From: Limnanthes douglasii subsp. nivea
Taxonomy: Eukaryota > Streptophyta > Magnoliopsida > Brassicales > Limnanthaceae
NCBI GenBank assembly: GCA_036936605.1
Contig: JAUPFV010000005.1
Location: 153,389,195-153,453,194 of the forward strand
Direction: 5' to 3'
DNA length: 64,000 nucleotides
The notes under the pieces were generated by a model. That model made no database searches, had not been told where the DNA came from, and saw nothing but the letters and a program-made list of their open reading frames with translations. Both the position numbers and the translations under genes were made by a program. Below are positions 12,316-24,200 of this stretch, in pieces. Numbering within the stretch: the first letter of the stretch is position 1; every line of letters begins with the position of its first letter.

Positions 12316-13239
12316 TGGAGGTTTGGCTAAAGTCATCAGGAATTTATAAAGCATTAAGTTGTCATTAATTGTCTCCTTATTGTTCCTATCCATATGTTTT
12401 ATTATTACAAGTTTCTAACGCTGACCTTAAAAGTTACACCTTTTGGGTTCCTGATATCCTACAATCACTAAAAATTGAAAATCCATACAAAAATAGAAAC
12501 ATCCTTACATAAATTCCTCACGAGTTTTTTTTTATTTCCATCCAACAATTCGAAAGAGAATTGTAAAGAGTGAGATAAAGTTTTGTTAAGAATTCTGTCA
12601 ATCGTGATTCATTTTTCGGTGATCTACCATAGTTAAATCTTCATCGAACATTGTGAATTATTACAAATACTCCCTCCGAGTTCATATACGTTAGTCTAAA
12701 GATAGTTCAACGCTCTCAATATCATTTTTAGTTCAATTATTTTTGTTTGAGCCTTAAGTTAAATCATTATCAGTTAAGTTAGTCGTCCAACGACAAAGAT
12801 AAATTATTTTTTGCTTTATTTCTCTTAATTATTTGATGGGTAAAATAAATTACGTGAATAAGCTAAGATGTGTTATGTGAACAAATGTGTTCATTGCGAT
12901 TAAAGGTGAAAACATTGAAGGCTTATCTGTGAGAGGCTCTTATTCATCACATTCCAGCACTTCTTCTTTTTCAAGGAAAGAAGATAAAGAAGATAAAAAA
13001 GGCCAAGATGTGGAGAGATGATCGAACTTTAAGAGATCCAATAAAAAAATTAACATGCATAAAAAATTTAAGCATAAGTCATACTCTTCAATGAACACCT
13101 TATGGGACCCTCGTGGTAAGCCCAAGAATTAATTCTTCGTCTATACCTTTGTAAATCACTCAAACAATACCATATCTCGTTAAGATTTATAATCACGTAT
13201 CTAAAAAAAGAGGTAAGAGCTTCAGAATAAGATTTTCAA
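12316..13239. other. A+T-rich spacer without a recognised gene
   Basis: Nothing convincing is coded here. A CTCCCTCCG word near 12,672, resembling the end of Stowaway-type MITEs, has no matching inverted end downstream, so no element was called. Confidence 0.4.
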
Positions 13240-14460
13240 TCCAATTAAAGTGATACTAGACTAATGAGGGCTCTGAGAAGACCAAAGTTATTACTTGGAA
13301 AACTAAGGCCGAGAGGGTCAAGATATGTAAGAAAACCAAACCTAAGATTCTGAAACCTCTCTTATTACGTTAGGTTTGGTAAAACCTATGTCATTTCTGT
13401 AAAAAGATTCATGTACATATAGTATAACCCTGAGGATCAGTGTTTAGAGAATATTGTTCACTGTAACATAGACTAATAATTGATGATGAATCTCCCTAAG
13501 TTATTGACTATGATTGATACTTCCTAGTTATTATCATAACACTAATTTCGGCTAATTCTGGTCTCCAATGGAGTGATTGAAGATAGAAGACTTTGGGACC
13601 CCCTCAAAGAAAACAAAGCTAATGTATCATTCCAATGCCAAAGTTTGTAAGAATAATTAGTGGGACCCGAAGGCTTGGTGGGAGAATGAATGGACTTTGT
13701 TACTACTAAAGTTAGAGGTTTTGTAAGAGGATGGACTAGAGCTTTGGTTAAGTATACCGAATCCACTCGAAATGATAAATCTGTAGGCCGACACTCTTTA
13801 TCCCCGACTAGATCCATAGCTAACTGAGGATCCATGAGAAGTCCGGAAGCTAATGGAACCAAAGCGAAAGGTAAATCATATATCTTGTATGCATATGACT
13901 TGGGTCAAATGTTTGCCAAGTATACAAATAATTTAAATAATATTTTCTTATCTTTTAGCATGTATTTGGCTGATGTATGCGCTTGAAAATTACACTTAAG
14001 CTTGAGGTAATCTTTCTTGAAGCTTGCGACCTTAAAACTCACTTGTTTCTTAAAATGATCTCATTTTTTATTTGTTAAAATTTATAGACTACATACAGCA
14101 TCTTCAAGATCATCTATTAAATAGTTGATGAGAATAACATGGAGCTTCTTGGTTTCTCAAGTTCAATGAAAACCCTTATTAACCATATTAAGGATACCCA
14201 TGAGCATGAGGTATAAAAGTTAGTCAATGTTTCACCATAACCTTCGAAGGTAGAAGCTACCAAGGTATGAGATTGTAAGGTAAAGTTACTCATCTTAAAA
14301 AATGACACAAAGGTGAATGACGAAACTATTAAGGTGTTAAAGTTGGAACGAGAGATGAAAGTGAACGTATAAGATGCATCCAAGACGAATGCATTGAATG
14401 ATGTTGTAGTTTCAAAGAAAAAAGATATGCTAGAAAAAAGTGAGTTAATCTCTCATGTTC
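13240..14460 (+). pseudogene. Decayed coding relic with lysine-rich coiled-coil frame
   Basis: A plus-strand frame from 14127 to about 14459 reads as lysine- and glutamate-rich, coiled-coil-like protein (for example NDTKVNDETIKVLKLERE), interrupted by four in-frame stops. Upstream, 13,260-13,860 also shows protein-like stretches broken by stops and frameshifts. The composition resembles the coiled-coil half of the extra ORFs in the retroelements further right, but no diagnostic core was found. It may be an old aORF-type retroelement relic or another plant repeat. The assignment is inference. Confidence 0.3.
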
Positions 14461-15744
14461 ACAGTTTTATACTGCTCTTCTATTATTTATAGAAATAATG
14501 ATGTGTGAGTTGAATCATCAGGCTCACAATAGCACCTTATAGTTTATTCTTACAAGAACTTGAACGAAAACGAAATTGTAGCCCTAACATATGTACTAAG
14601 TAGTGGCATCACCAACGCCGATACCGAACATTAATGTACCTTGTACTACCATGTTCATTCTCTGAACATGCTCAAATCAACGGTTACTTAATCACTAGTT
14701 GAGAATGATTCACCAATTTTACATTCTTCAACATATTGGTGAATCAGTTATTTATAGGAACACATATGTATATTTTGAAATATTTAACTTCAAGTCCATA
14801 CGCATGGGTCCAACAGGTAATGGTCATACACATTCAATTTAATATTTACTTAACACTTATGTTTGAAAAAAATCATCATTTAGGATGTAGCGGACATCTT
14901 TAGTGTAACTCTCAACTGATCATCCTGTTACTTAGAGATTTAACAACTACAACCTTTAAGTCGCGGCTTAAGTATAAGTCTTCAACCTTATGTCTCGGCT
15001 AAACTTCACTAGTCACTTTTAGTTTACACCTAACAAAATTATTTCTGGACATAGCTGATTGAACCTTTTTGGAAGAAAACTCGTCGTTGGACCTTCAAAA
15101 CATTTTTTGGAAAATAACTATTTTACTAAATGTTTTGCCGCTTTCCACAACCAAAAGTTCTTAACACTTTTATTTTATGTCTCTTTACGAATGATATGAG
15201 ATAAAATCTGCAAGAATATATGGATCAATAAACAAAATAGTGGCAACTTGGCCAATTATATTTTAGATTATATTAGAGATTTTTTTATAACATCATATTG
15301 TTAATATGCATGTAGCTTGTATGAAACTAGTATCCATTATAAAACATAACATCTCATTTTTTAGTTATTTTATGTGATACTATAGATTTCTCATAATTTC
15401 CCATGTTGTATTGATTGAATTTAAGTGTCAAGTCTTCAACTAAAATCTCACGCGCAAGGTCCGACCTGACTAATTTGTATATTGGATAAAAAGACGTCAT
15501 GCACCATCGCTCTAACCCGAGTACTGATTAGAACCCTAACATATCTTTGGATTATGATAGAAAAGGTTCAAGTGAATATATGGACTTATTTAGAAAAGTA
15601 TTTTAGTTGAAGCAGTGTGGCACATGCGATATGTAGCCTTGACTTTGGCCCAAATCCGGAGGATGAATGTGGTTCAAATTAGAAGAAATATGTTGAGTAA
15701 ATATTTTTGCAGTAGGTTATTGGGTTGGCTAAGTCTATAGCGGG
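14461..15744. other. No gene seen
   Basis: Moderately A+T-rich DNA with no sustained frame, RNA gene or paired repeat recognised. Confidence 0.4.
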
Positions 15745-16050
15745 GGTTCAATTAGAAGTGGATCAGAAGCTTCGGGGAGCTCCGACTGAGAGTGGATCAG
15801 GAGTTTGTGGGAGTTAAAACTCTAAATTTGATCAGAAGCTCGTGGTAGCTTATGCTAGAGTTTATCAGAAACTTTGATAGCTTAGTCTGAACGCTTGTTG
15901 ACACTCTCAGGAGCTCTGACTGAAGCTAGTCTGAAGTTCATATGAGCTTAGGCTAAAATTGATTAAAAACTCATGGAAACTTAGGTTGAAACTGATTAAA
16001 AGCTCATGGGAGCTCAGGTTAAAACTGATCAAAACATGAGCTTAGGTTGA
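15745..16050. repeat. Second degenerate minisatellite (AGCTCATGGGAGCTTAGG core)
   Basis: About eight imperfect units of roughly 33-40 bp run around the words TGATCAAAAGCTCATGGGAG and CTTAGGTTGAAAC. Units on the right are better preserved than those on the left. It shares the GAGCTT/AGCTC vocabulary of the array at 11,455-12,315, but its unit is distinct. Confidence 0.65.
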
Positions 16051-17780
16051 GAGCTAAGATTCATACATGCTCGACCTTGTTCATGGCATTTCTTTTATAG
16101 ATAATCTTGAATTATTGTTGGGTCGGGGAGGTTTCGTGACCAATTCTCCATCGGTGTCACTAACGAGATCAAGATCTACTCTGACCCAAACACGAGAATT
16201 CTATAATAGAGAAAATAACATAAAACTTAAAAATAGGATAATAATTGTTCACATCTTTCAAAAATAGAGAGATTTTTTATTTATAGCGACATTCATGGAC
16301 TAACCACCTTATCGAATGATAGACCAACCATCCTATCAAAACATAATATATTTTTTTGGAAATAAATTTCGTACTTCAAAATTATTGTCATGCATGCAAA
16401 TTAATCTTCTTTTAACATGAAAATAGCATCATGCCCTCCTATTAATTTTGCATATTAAATATATAACAACGACCAAAATAGAAATTTGTTATAGGGAAGT
16501 AGTAGTTAAATAAAATTAGTGAAAGAAACTTTCTATATATATATATATAATAAGTTTCATATGTTTTTCTACTTATTCATGGTTTTGTTAAAATTGATAT
16601 TATTTCAAATACTAAATGGGTATGGCTAGATTTTGATTTTTTTTGTCGGATCTCACACTGTTAGATGTCATACATTTTTGTTAGATCTCACGCTTGATTT
16701 ATGACCATTTTATTCTTTTATTTCATTTTTTGAGGGAAAAAGTTGTAAATAAACATTATTAGATCACACACCAACTGATTTCATTTTTTCTCATTTACAC
16801 TCAAAATCTCTCAAAATACCCTATTTTTGGACTACTCCATTTTACGAATTCGGCTTTGTGATAATTTTAAGCCTTGACATAAAAATCTAATAAACTAGTT
16901 TTTAATTGATTTTGTTTATTAATTTGGTAGTTATTTGAGTTCAAAATTCTAATTTTAAAATTTTCAATTTTTCAATAGATTAAGTTGTTTGTTTATAAAT
17001 TTGATGATTGGTTGTTGTTTGGATATGGTGGTTAGATAAGTAAGATGTTTTTTTTACATGAATTGGTTACGCTTTAAGTTAGTTAAGGTTTTGGATATAA
17101 GCTTTTGTTTACAGGTTTTCATCGTGTGACTTGTGCGACTGACTTAACATTCATCGTTCGGGTCGGGCAAAATATATGATTATTTTTCGCGTGCCAGCTT
17201 GCGATTTTTTATGTGTTCATCGCGCAAGTCACGTGATATTTTTTAAAATCATCATATGTGCTGTGAGATTTTCAATACTTGTCTTGTTTGATGTCCAATA
17301 CGTCTTATTGTCATGTTTCGTACGTTTTGTTACACTTATACGATGCATTTATAGTATAAAATGTATGGTCTGCGTAAGAAATGATAAATTTGTATTTTAT
17401 CTCCATTATATAATCGTAAAACATTTATCTCCTGATAGTTAAAGTAAATACTATGATGAGGAAGGCGACGGATCGTTCTAACTCTCTGGTATCACCGGTA
17501 CCTCGCCATCACGCGAGATAGTTAGGGTTGATCACCGTGAGATGCATCGAATTTATCAATAGGAAATGGTAGGCCATTACTGTGACGTTAGAGATCGTTG
17601 CTCGTTGTCACCGAATCTTTCTGGAGATCTCATTCATGTTCCCAATTCTTCTCATCATTGTACTTTCCTTTCGACCTCACCCTTGTTTTTCAAACCAGCA
17701 AAACACACCTATGGTACCCATAATACCCCTAGGCAAACAATAGAGAAAGTCCCCAGGCCTTATTGACTCTAAAGGCCCAT
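16051..17780. other. A+T-rich DNA left of element A
   Basis: No gene is seen. A short TA-dinucleotide run lies near 16,533-16,548. The 3' LTR expected for element A (a match to 27,046-27,485) was searched for here by eye and not found. Confidence 0.4.
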
Positions 17781-17787
17781 CGCTCTC

Positions 17788-17794
17788 TATAAAT
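17788..17794 (+). promoter_or_regulatory. TATA box of the element A antisense ORF
   Basis: TATAAAT lies about 65 bp upstream of the aORF frame. Element B has an equivalent TATAAAT at 39,784-39,790 and element C at 53,985-53,991, each ahead of the aORF, which supports independent plus-strand transcription. Confidence 0.5.
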
Positions 17795-17855
17795 ACTGAC
17801 CCATTTCCCTATCATTCCAAACTTTTTCAATCTAAAAATTCCTAGAGAGAGAAAG

Positions 17856-20640
17856 TTGGCTTATAAGTCTCGTCGAATTCCAGAGTGGCTGTTAATAAGT
17901 AAAAAATTCGAAGAAAGAGTTGTTGCTGGTGAATACGTTGAGCCTCAACCCCAACCTGCTGTCACTACGCTTTACGGTTCCTGGCCTCCACCGGAAAATT
18001 CCACTGCTATCATACCCCTCGAAGTTTCACGACAGAGTCTAATTTCTGATCAAAGAAAAATCGACCTCATGGGTAAAGATAAACATCATAAACACTCATA
18101 TGGGAAGAGAAAAAAGCACCATATGAAAAAAATCCGAGGAGCGCAAGCGTGCTAAAAGGACGCCCTCAGAGACTTCGAACTCCCCATTAGCTCTAACCGT
18201 TGAAAACCCTCCGCCAAAAAATGATAACTCATGATCGAGCCTGCCAGCCACTCATTCAATAACAGCAACTGGGAGCCCTCGATTTTCTCCAAGAAGGAAT
18301 TCCTTAACCGAAGAGGAGATTCGAGAAATGCGTAACAAAGCTTTGGCTGCTAAAGGAAAAAGGATTGCCTCGGATATTCCTGAGCAAGAAATACAACCAG
18401 CGTCTTCTGCGGAGCAAAATAAGACTACTAACTTGCCTTTAGCAACTTCTAGTCAAGCGACTACCAGTCATCCAATAGTATCCGAAGATCAAGCGCGTCG
18501 GATTGCACCTAAGTTTAAAGGGGTTATCACTCTTCCCCTAGAGCTCGATGCCATTGTAGGCAACAACATTCGAGGGATCGAGAACAAGCACATGGTGGCA
18601 CTGCATAACATACAATATAAGTATTTTTCACCCTCTGAAGAGCCCATGCTAAGGACCCGGTGGTGTATTCCTTCATATATTGGCATAAGGTTCCCCTCGG
18701 AAGGTGAGACTCCTCTATCAGTGAGGGATGATGAACTAGTTATCTATACCGAAATTATGAATTGGGGGTTGAGGTTTCCTTTAGACCCATTTTTTATTGA
18801 GTACTTTGCCCGGATTGGTCTCTGCCCTTCACAAGCCGGACCAAATATTTGGTTCACGCTTATGGCAATCATCATGGCTTCGAGGATTTCAGGCATCGAA
18901 TTTTCTTTAGAAGAGCTTATTGGACTATCTGGCTTAGCAAGGAATCCATTTTTTCCATTTTACTCACTAACCTTTGGCCGACGACAAAAGGTTTTAAAAG
19001 ATTTACTAGAAGCAGATAAGAAATGGAGGCAACAATTCATCTTCTTCTGTGGTCACTGGAAGACCGGGTCAGAATCGACTCCTTCGAATCCTCACAGGTT
19101 ATCCCTCTTGTGGACCAACAAATGTAAGAGTTAACTTCTTTTTCCCTTTCTCCTCGGATAATTATGTACTGACTTGAACATTTTTGTAGCCATGAAAGGT
19201 ATTTTAAAACCCTACTCGGATTATGTGGAGAGTGCCACTACCGTCTTTAGCAAGTTGAGCGAGTGGGCCAAGGAACACTGGGAAAATAGATTCCGCTTGT
19301 GCTTTGTAAATAACAATTTAGCCATGATTCGATTGTGGAGGTTGAACCCTCTTGATCGATTGACCCTGAAAGAACTAATGACCCCTCCCCCACAGCAAGA
19401 AGTTCTAGATCAAGCATAATCATATACCTTCCGAAGCGGTCTCATGCCAAGAGTCACCTTGGTGAATCCGACGAGGAAGTTTCCACGAAGGATTGCCAGT
19501 CAGATAATGAAGGGATAGTCACTAATCAGGAACCACCCCCTCGGACAACATTGTAATACCTGATTCCTATTCTCCTCCAAAGAAATCTGTCCATCCTCCA
19601 AAGAAGAAAAACACCAAAGCAAAAGAAAAGAAAAACAAAGCTGTCCTGGAGCCCATCCAAGAATTACCCAAGGATAGCAAGACGCAAGATGATGTTCAAG
19701 AAACCGCTCAGGTCAATGAGCTCCAAGAAATATCAAGTGAGCCTGAAAAAGAAGTCAGAGTTAATTCCCCCAAGGAAAACTATAATCAGACACCAAACTC
19801 TCCGCATACTCAGGCTTCAAGTCCAGCTCCCATCAGAAACTCCCTTATACTGGCACCACTCCCTATTCCTCGAAGAAATCCTCCTCAGAATGTTGACATG
19901 AATATTCTAACGGGGGAGACTTCGGATTATGATCCCACAATGCTAGCTCACCCTCCAACTCCTTCAAAATTCCTCAGCACGATGAATTCTCATTAAGTCT
20001 TCGCAGCCTCTTACATTCTTCTGTCATCATGGGTCGAAGAATGCAGTATCTGGAAGACCGAAAAAATCATTACAAGTTCAAGGCATCGCTGGTCTCCTCA
20101 CAACTTGAAGAGGCAAAGAAACAATACGCCATTGTGAGAGTCAATCAGATGCACTTTATGAAAGAGTATATGCCTCTGAGAATTATGTCATCATGCTTGA
20201 AAGATGCTTCCAGGAAGATAGAGACCTCTACCAAAAGAAGACGGGGGCCCAAGAAAAACTTTTGAACGAACTTCAAAAGGCTCATGAGCTGGCATGTAGG
20301 GGATTTAAAGACTGTTGTGATGACTATTATAAGGTGACGAAGGACAAAGAAAAGTTGGTGAAGCGGATCGAAGATTTTCCTCGGCAAGTTGAGGAGGAGA
20401 AGGAAAAAACTGTGAATGCTTATGCTACCAAGTGCACAGACAATCTCAATGTTCGAGATGCTACAGTCTGAGCAGGCCTAATTACCCAAATTCATGAGAA
20501 CACCTTGAGTATGACTTAAGCAGCTTTTGGAAACTCGTCTCCCCGGACCTCCGTCCTCCTCACATTGTGGTGAGTGATAGTGAGTCATCGGACTTTGAGG
20601 AAAGTTACTCTTAGGATAAGGCTGACTAGTTAGGAAAAAT
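17856..20640 (+). pseudogene. Element A extra ORF (aORF), Transposase_28-like core plus coiled coil; broken
   Basis: This is read on the strand opposite to gag-pol. The first frame (17,856-18,155) has no clear ATG; TTG stands at the expected start. After a frameshift, 18,328-19,123 encodes a conserved core with NWGLRFPLDP and LCPSQAGPNIWFTL, resembling the Pfam 'putative gypsy type transposon' (Transposase_28) family. A predicted GT-AG intron (19,124-19,189, 66 bp) joins it to 19,190-19,419, where a stop interrupts a lysine/proline-rich linker. The linker continues in other frames to about 20,000. A coiled-coil region follows at 20,029-20,471 with one more frameshift. The biochemical role of this family is not established and the name does not imply transposase activity. 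Confidence 0.75.
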
Positions 20641-20897
20641 GGTAGCATAGTCGGAAATTTTTGTGTATAAGACCTTTTAAGGCGATTTTTGTAGCCCCTC
20701 TGACTTTATGCGAGGAGATGGACTCCTCAGATTTTTGTGCATGCCACAGCTTGGAATTTCGATCGTGTAACTTATTAATTGTCATAATTTTCCTAAGTGT
20801 TTGCCAACTTGCATCGTAATATTAAGTGAATGATTAATCTATACCGACTTGCATCGTAATATTCAGTATGAACTGTTCTAAGACTAGCTTAAGGGAA

Positions 20898-21115
20898 ATA
20901 ATTTAAGGCACCGAAGAATTCGAGGCACAAAATATTGTGACCCAAATAATAGTTCGAGGTACTAAAAAATTCGAGGCACAAAATATTGTGACCCAAATAA
21001 TAGTTCGAGATATCAAGAAATTCGAGGCACAAAATATTGTGACCCAAATAATAGTTTGAGGCATCAAGAAATTCGAGGCACAAAATATTGTGACCCAGAT
21101 AATAGTTCAAGGAAA
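20898..21115. repeat. 51-bp minisatellite between aORF and pol of element A
   Basis: Four full units with starts of the word CGAGGCACAAAATATTGTGA at 20,921, 20,972, 21,023 and 21,074, exactly 51 bp apart, plus partial units at the ends. Because 51 is divisible by three, the minus strand stays open through the array as a 17-residue repeat (core NYYLGHNILCLEF). It sits precisely between the 3' ends of the two convergent coding units. Confidence 0.92.
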
Positions 21116-21256
21116 AAATGCGTTGTATTAATCGGCTCATAGTGACACCTCGTTAAAACATTCATGTGCCTAACAGGGTAGGAAAGAGTATGCCCTCGCT
21201 ATGTTTTGTAATCCGGGAGATACAAAAAAGACAAATATTACATGCTAACTTGTTCC

Positions 21257-24200
21257 TCATTCAAGATACAATTTTAAGTGTTCGATGTTCCATGGAAGCC
21301 TCAGATATCGCCCTTCCTTGGCTTTTAATCGATATGTTCCCTGTTTTACTTCCTTCGTTACTTCATAGGGGCCCTCCCAATTTGGTCCTAATTTTCCAAG
21401 ACTCTTCTCTTTAATGTGTAGAAAGACTTTGCGTAATACTTTGTCCCCCACCTTAAAATCTCCGTGCTTGACTTTAGAAGCAAATCTACTCCTCATTAAG
21501 GTTTGATAATGCAAAGACTTCAACTGTGCGCATTGTCTTTTTTCCTCAACCAAATCTAATTCCAAAGTTCTGTTTTGGTCGTTCAAATCTTCTGTATAAG
21601 TTGCCACACGATATGATGGGAAGACAATCTCCGATAGGACAACGACATTCATACCGTACACTAATGCAAACTGAGATGCAGCAGTGGCAGTTTGAGGCGT
21701 TGTCCTATAAGCCCATAATACTTTTTGTAAATAATCAGGCCATCTTCCTGCATTTCTTTCCAAATTCTTTTTCAACCCATCCAGAATTTTTCGATTGGCC
21801 ACTTCGACTTGACCGTTAGGATGAAATGGGGCAGAAAATCATTGTCGTATTCCCCTGGAAAGGAAAAAGCTTCTAAATTCCTTGTTGTCGAACTGAGGTC
21901 CATTATCCGTTGTGATTTGTATTGGTACCCCAAAGCGACAACAAATATTCGAAACGACGAATTTGATAACATCTTTGGTTTTCGTCCCGGCTAAGGGTTC
22001 CGCTTCCACCCACTTAGAGATATAATCCACCGCTACGATTATATTCTGTCTGCCTCCAGATGCCATTGGTAGGGCCCAACTAAACCAATGCCCCACCTGT
22101 CAAATGGAACCGCCTCTGAAATAATCTCCAATAACACCCCAGGCTTGTGGATTACGTTTGCATAACGCTGACACATATCACATCATTTTACCAAGTCTTT
22201 CGCATCTGAAGAGATAGTCGGCCAATAATAACCAGCCAGAAACACCCGTCGAATTAACGCCTTATACCCATAATGGGCTGAACCTTCCCCATCATGCAAT
22301 TCGGACATGACAAATTGCGACTCACCCTTGTTCAGACACCTTAGTAATGGTCGGCTCAAATATTTCTTGTACAGAATGCCTCCCAACATGATATACCCAT
22401 GAGACTTGAACCTGATCTTCCTAGCCTCGTACTTTCCAGCGGGTAAAGTATCTTTGTCCAAGAAGTCAATAATTTCTGACCTCCAATCATTTGTGATCAC
22501 ATTGCTTACCTCTTTAATGTTCATTGAATGCTCTGCATCGATCATGACCGAAGGATGCTCCTGAATCAAGACCCACGGGTATCCCTCCGTTCGCGAGGCT
22601 GTAGCCAAACAATCTGGGACGACATTTGCCTCTCATCGAACATGTTCATACTTAACCTCATCGAATTCAGCAACCAAATATTTTAACGCTTTCAGATACT
22701 GTATCAGCTTATCTTTTCTGGCCTCAGACTCTCCCAAAGCTTGATTGATCACCAACTGCGAATCACTGATCAGTTTAATACTTTTGGCCCCACATATTCG
22801 AGCTAAGCGCAGACCCGCCAATGCCGCCTCATACTCTACTTTATTATTAGTCGCCTTGAATCCGAATCGAATAGCCTGGAACATGGCTATCCCTTCTGGA
22901 GAAATTAATTGGACACCCGCACCACTTCCAGAGTTATTCGACCTTCCACCCGTTCGAACCAACCATTCTGTGTCATCAAAGTGGTCAATAGTCTCCATGT
23001 CGTCCCTTTCTGAGTGGAATTCAACCAAAAAATCAGCCAAAACCTGTGCTTTTATCGTCGTCTGAGGTTTGAACGTTATATCAAAATCCCCCAACTCGAC
23101 TGACCATTTAGTCATCCTCCCAGATATATCGGGCCTTTGTAGCAAACCTTTCAGGGGAAATGTCGTGCGAATAACAATAGGATGTGCCTGGAAATAAGGT
23201 CTCATTTTTCGGGCGGCTGTTACCAAAGCCAAAGCTACCTTCTCCAATTTAAGATATCGTTTCTCAGCGTCCAAAAAACTTTTACTGACATAGTAAATGG
23301 GTTTCAAAAGAGTGTCCTCTTCTCGGAGTAAAACGGCACTGACCGGACAATCTGATACCGCGACATAGACAATTAATCTCTCCACCACCAATCGTTTAGA
23401 TAGTATATCAGGGGACGTCAAATATTCTTGAATTTGGCGAAAAGCTGCTGAACACTTATCAGTCCAATTAAATTGTTTCGCATTGGGCAATACCCTGAAG
23501 AAAGGTGCACATTTGTCCGATGAGCGAGATATGAATCTATTCAATGTTGCCAATCTCCCTGTCAGGATCTGGACTTCCTTGATATTCGGAGGGGGAGTCA
23601 TGGTTGTTACAGCTTTTATCTGTTCCTAGTCAGCCTCCATACTTTTTTCACTTATCATATAACCAAGGAACTTACCTGATCGTACCCCCAAAACACACTT
23701 TTCAGGATTCAGTTTCAAATTGACCTTAATTAAATTTTTAAAAGTCTCCTCAAAGTCAGCAAAATGATATTCGTCCCGCAAAATCTTGACAAGCATGTCA
23801 TCGATATAAGCTTCGACATTCCGACCAATTTTCCCCTCAAAGGTTTTGTTGACCAAACGCTGATAAGTTGCCCCTGCATTCTTTAGGCCAAATAGCATAA
23901 CCCTGTAGCAATATAATCCTCTCCCGGTAATAAATGGCGTGCTCTCTTCATCTTTCGCATCTAACCGGATTTGATTATACCCTGAATATGCGTCCATGAA
24001 AGACAACAATCTATTGCCCGAAGTCAAATCCATTAACTGATCAATGCGGGGCACCGAAAAAGGATCCTTATGACAAGCTCTGTTTAGGTCCGTGAAGTCC
24101 ACACACATCCTCCACTTGCCATTATTTTTCCTGACCAAGACTGGATTCGAGGCCCATACGGGGTAATGCGACTCGCGAATGTGGCCTATACTTAATAGCT

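Noticed and set aside
12660..12900. Stowaway-type MITE suggested by a CTCCCTCCG word
   Set aside because: No complementary terminus or TA target duplication could be found downstream.
13542..13862. 106-codon minus-strand frame
   Set aside because: No recognisable motif; the plus strand of the same stretch looks more protein-like, so this is probably a shadow.
20889..21140. 83-codon frame with 17-residue repeats as a genuine repeat protein
   Set aside because: It is produced by a 51-bp DNA minisatellite, whose length happens to be a multiple of three; there is no start context or homologue in elements B and C.
23000..24000. Plus-strand frames opposite the gag-pol genes of A, B and C
   Set aside because: They mirror conserved minus-strand polymerase domains and show no independent conservation.
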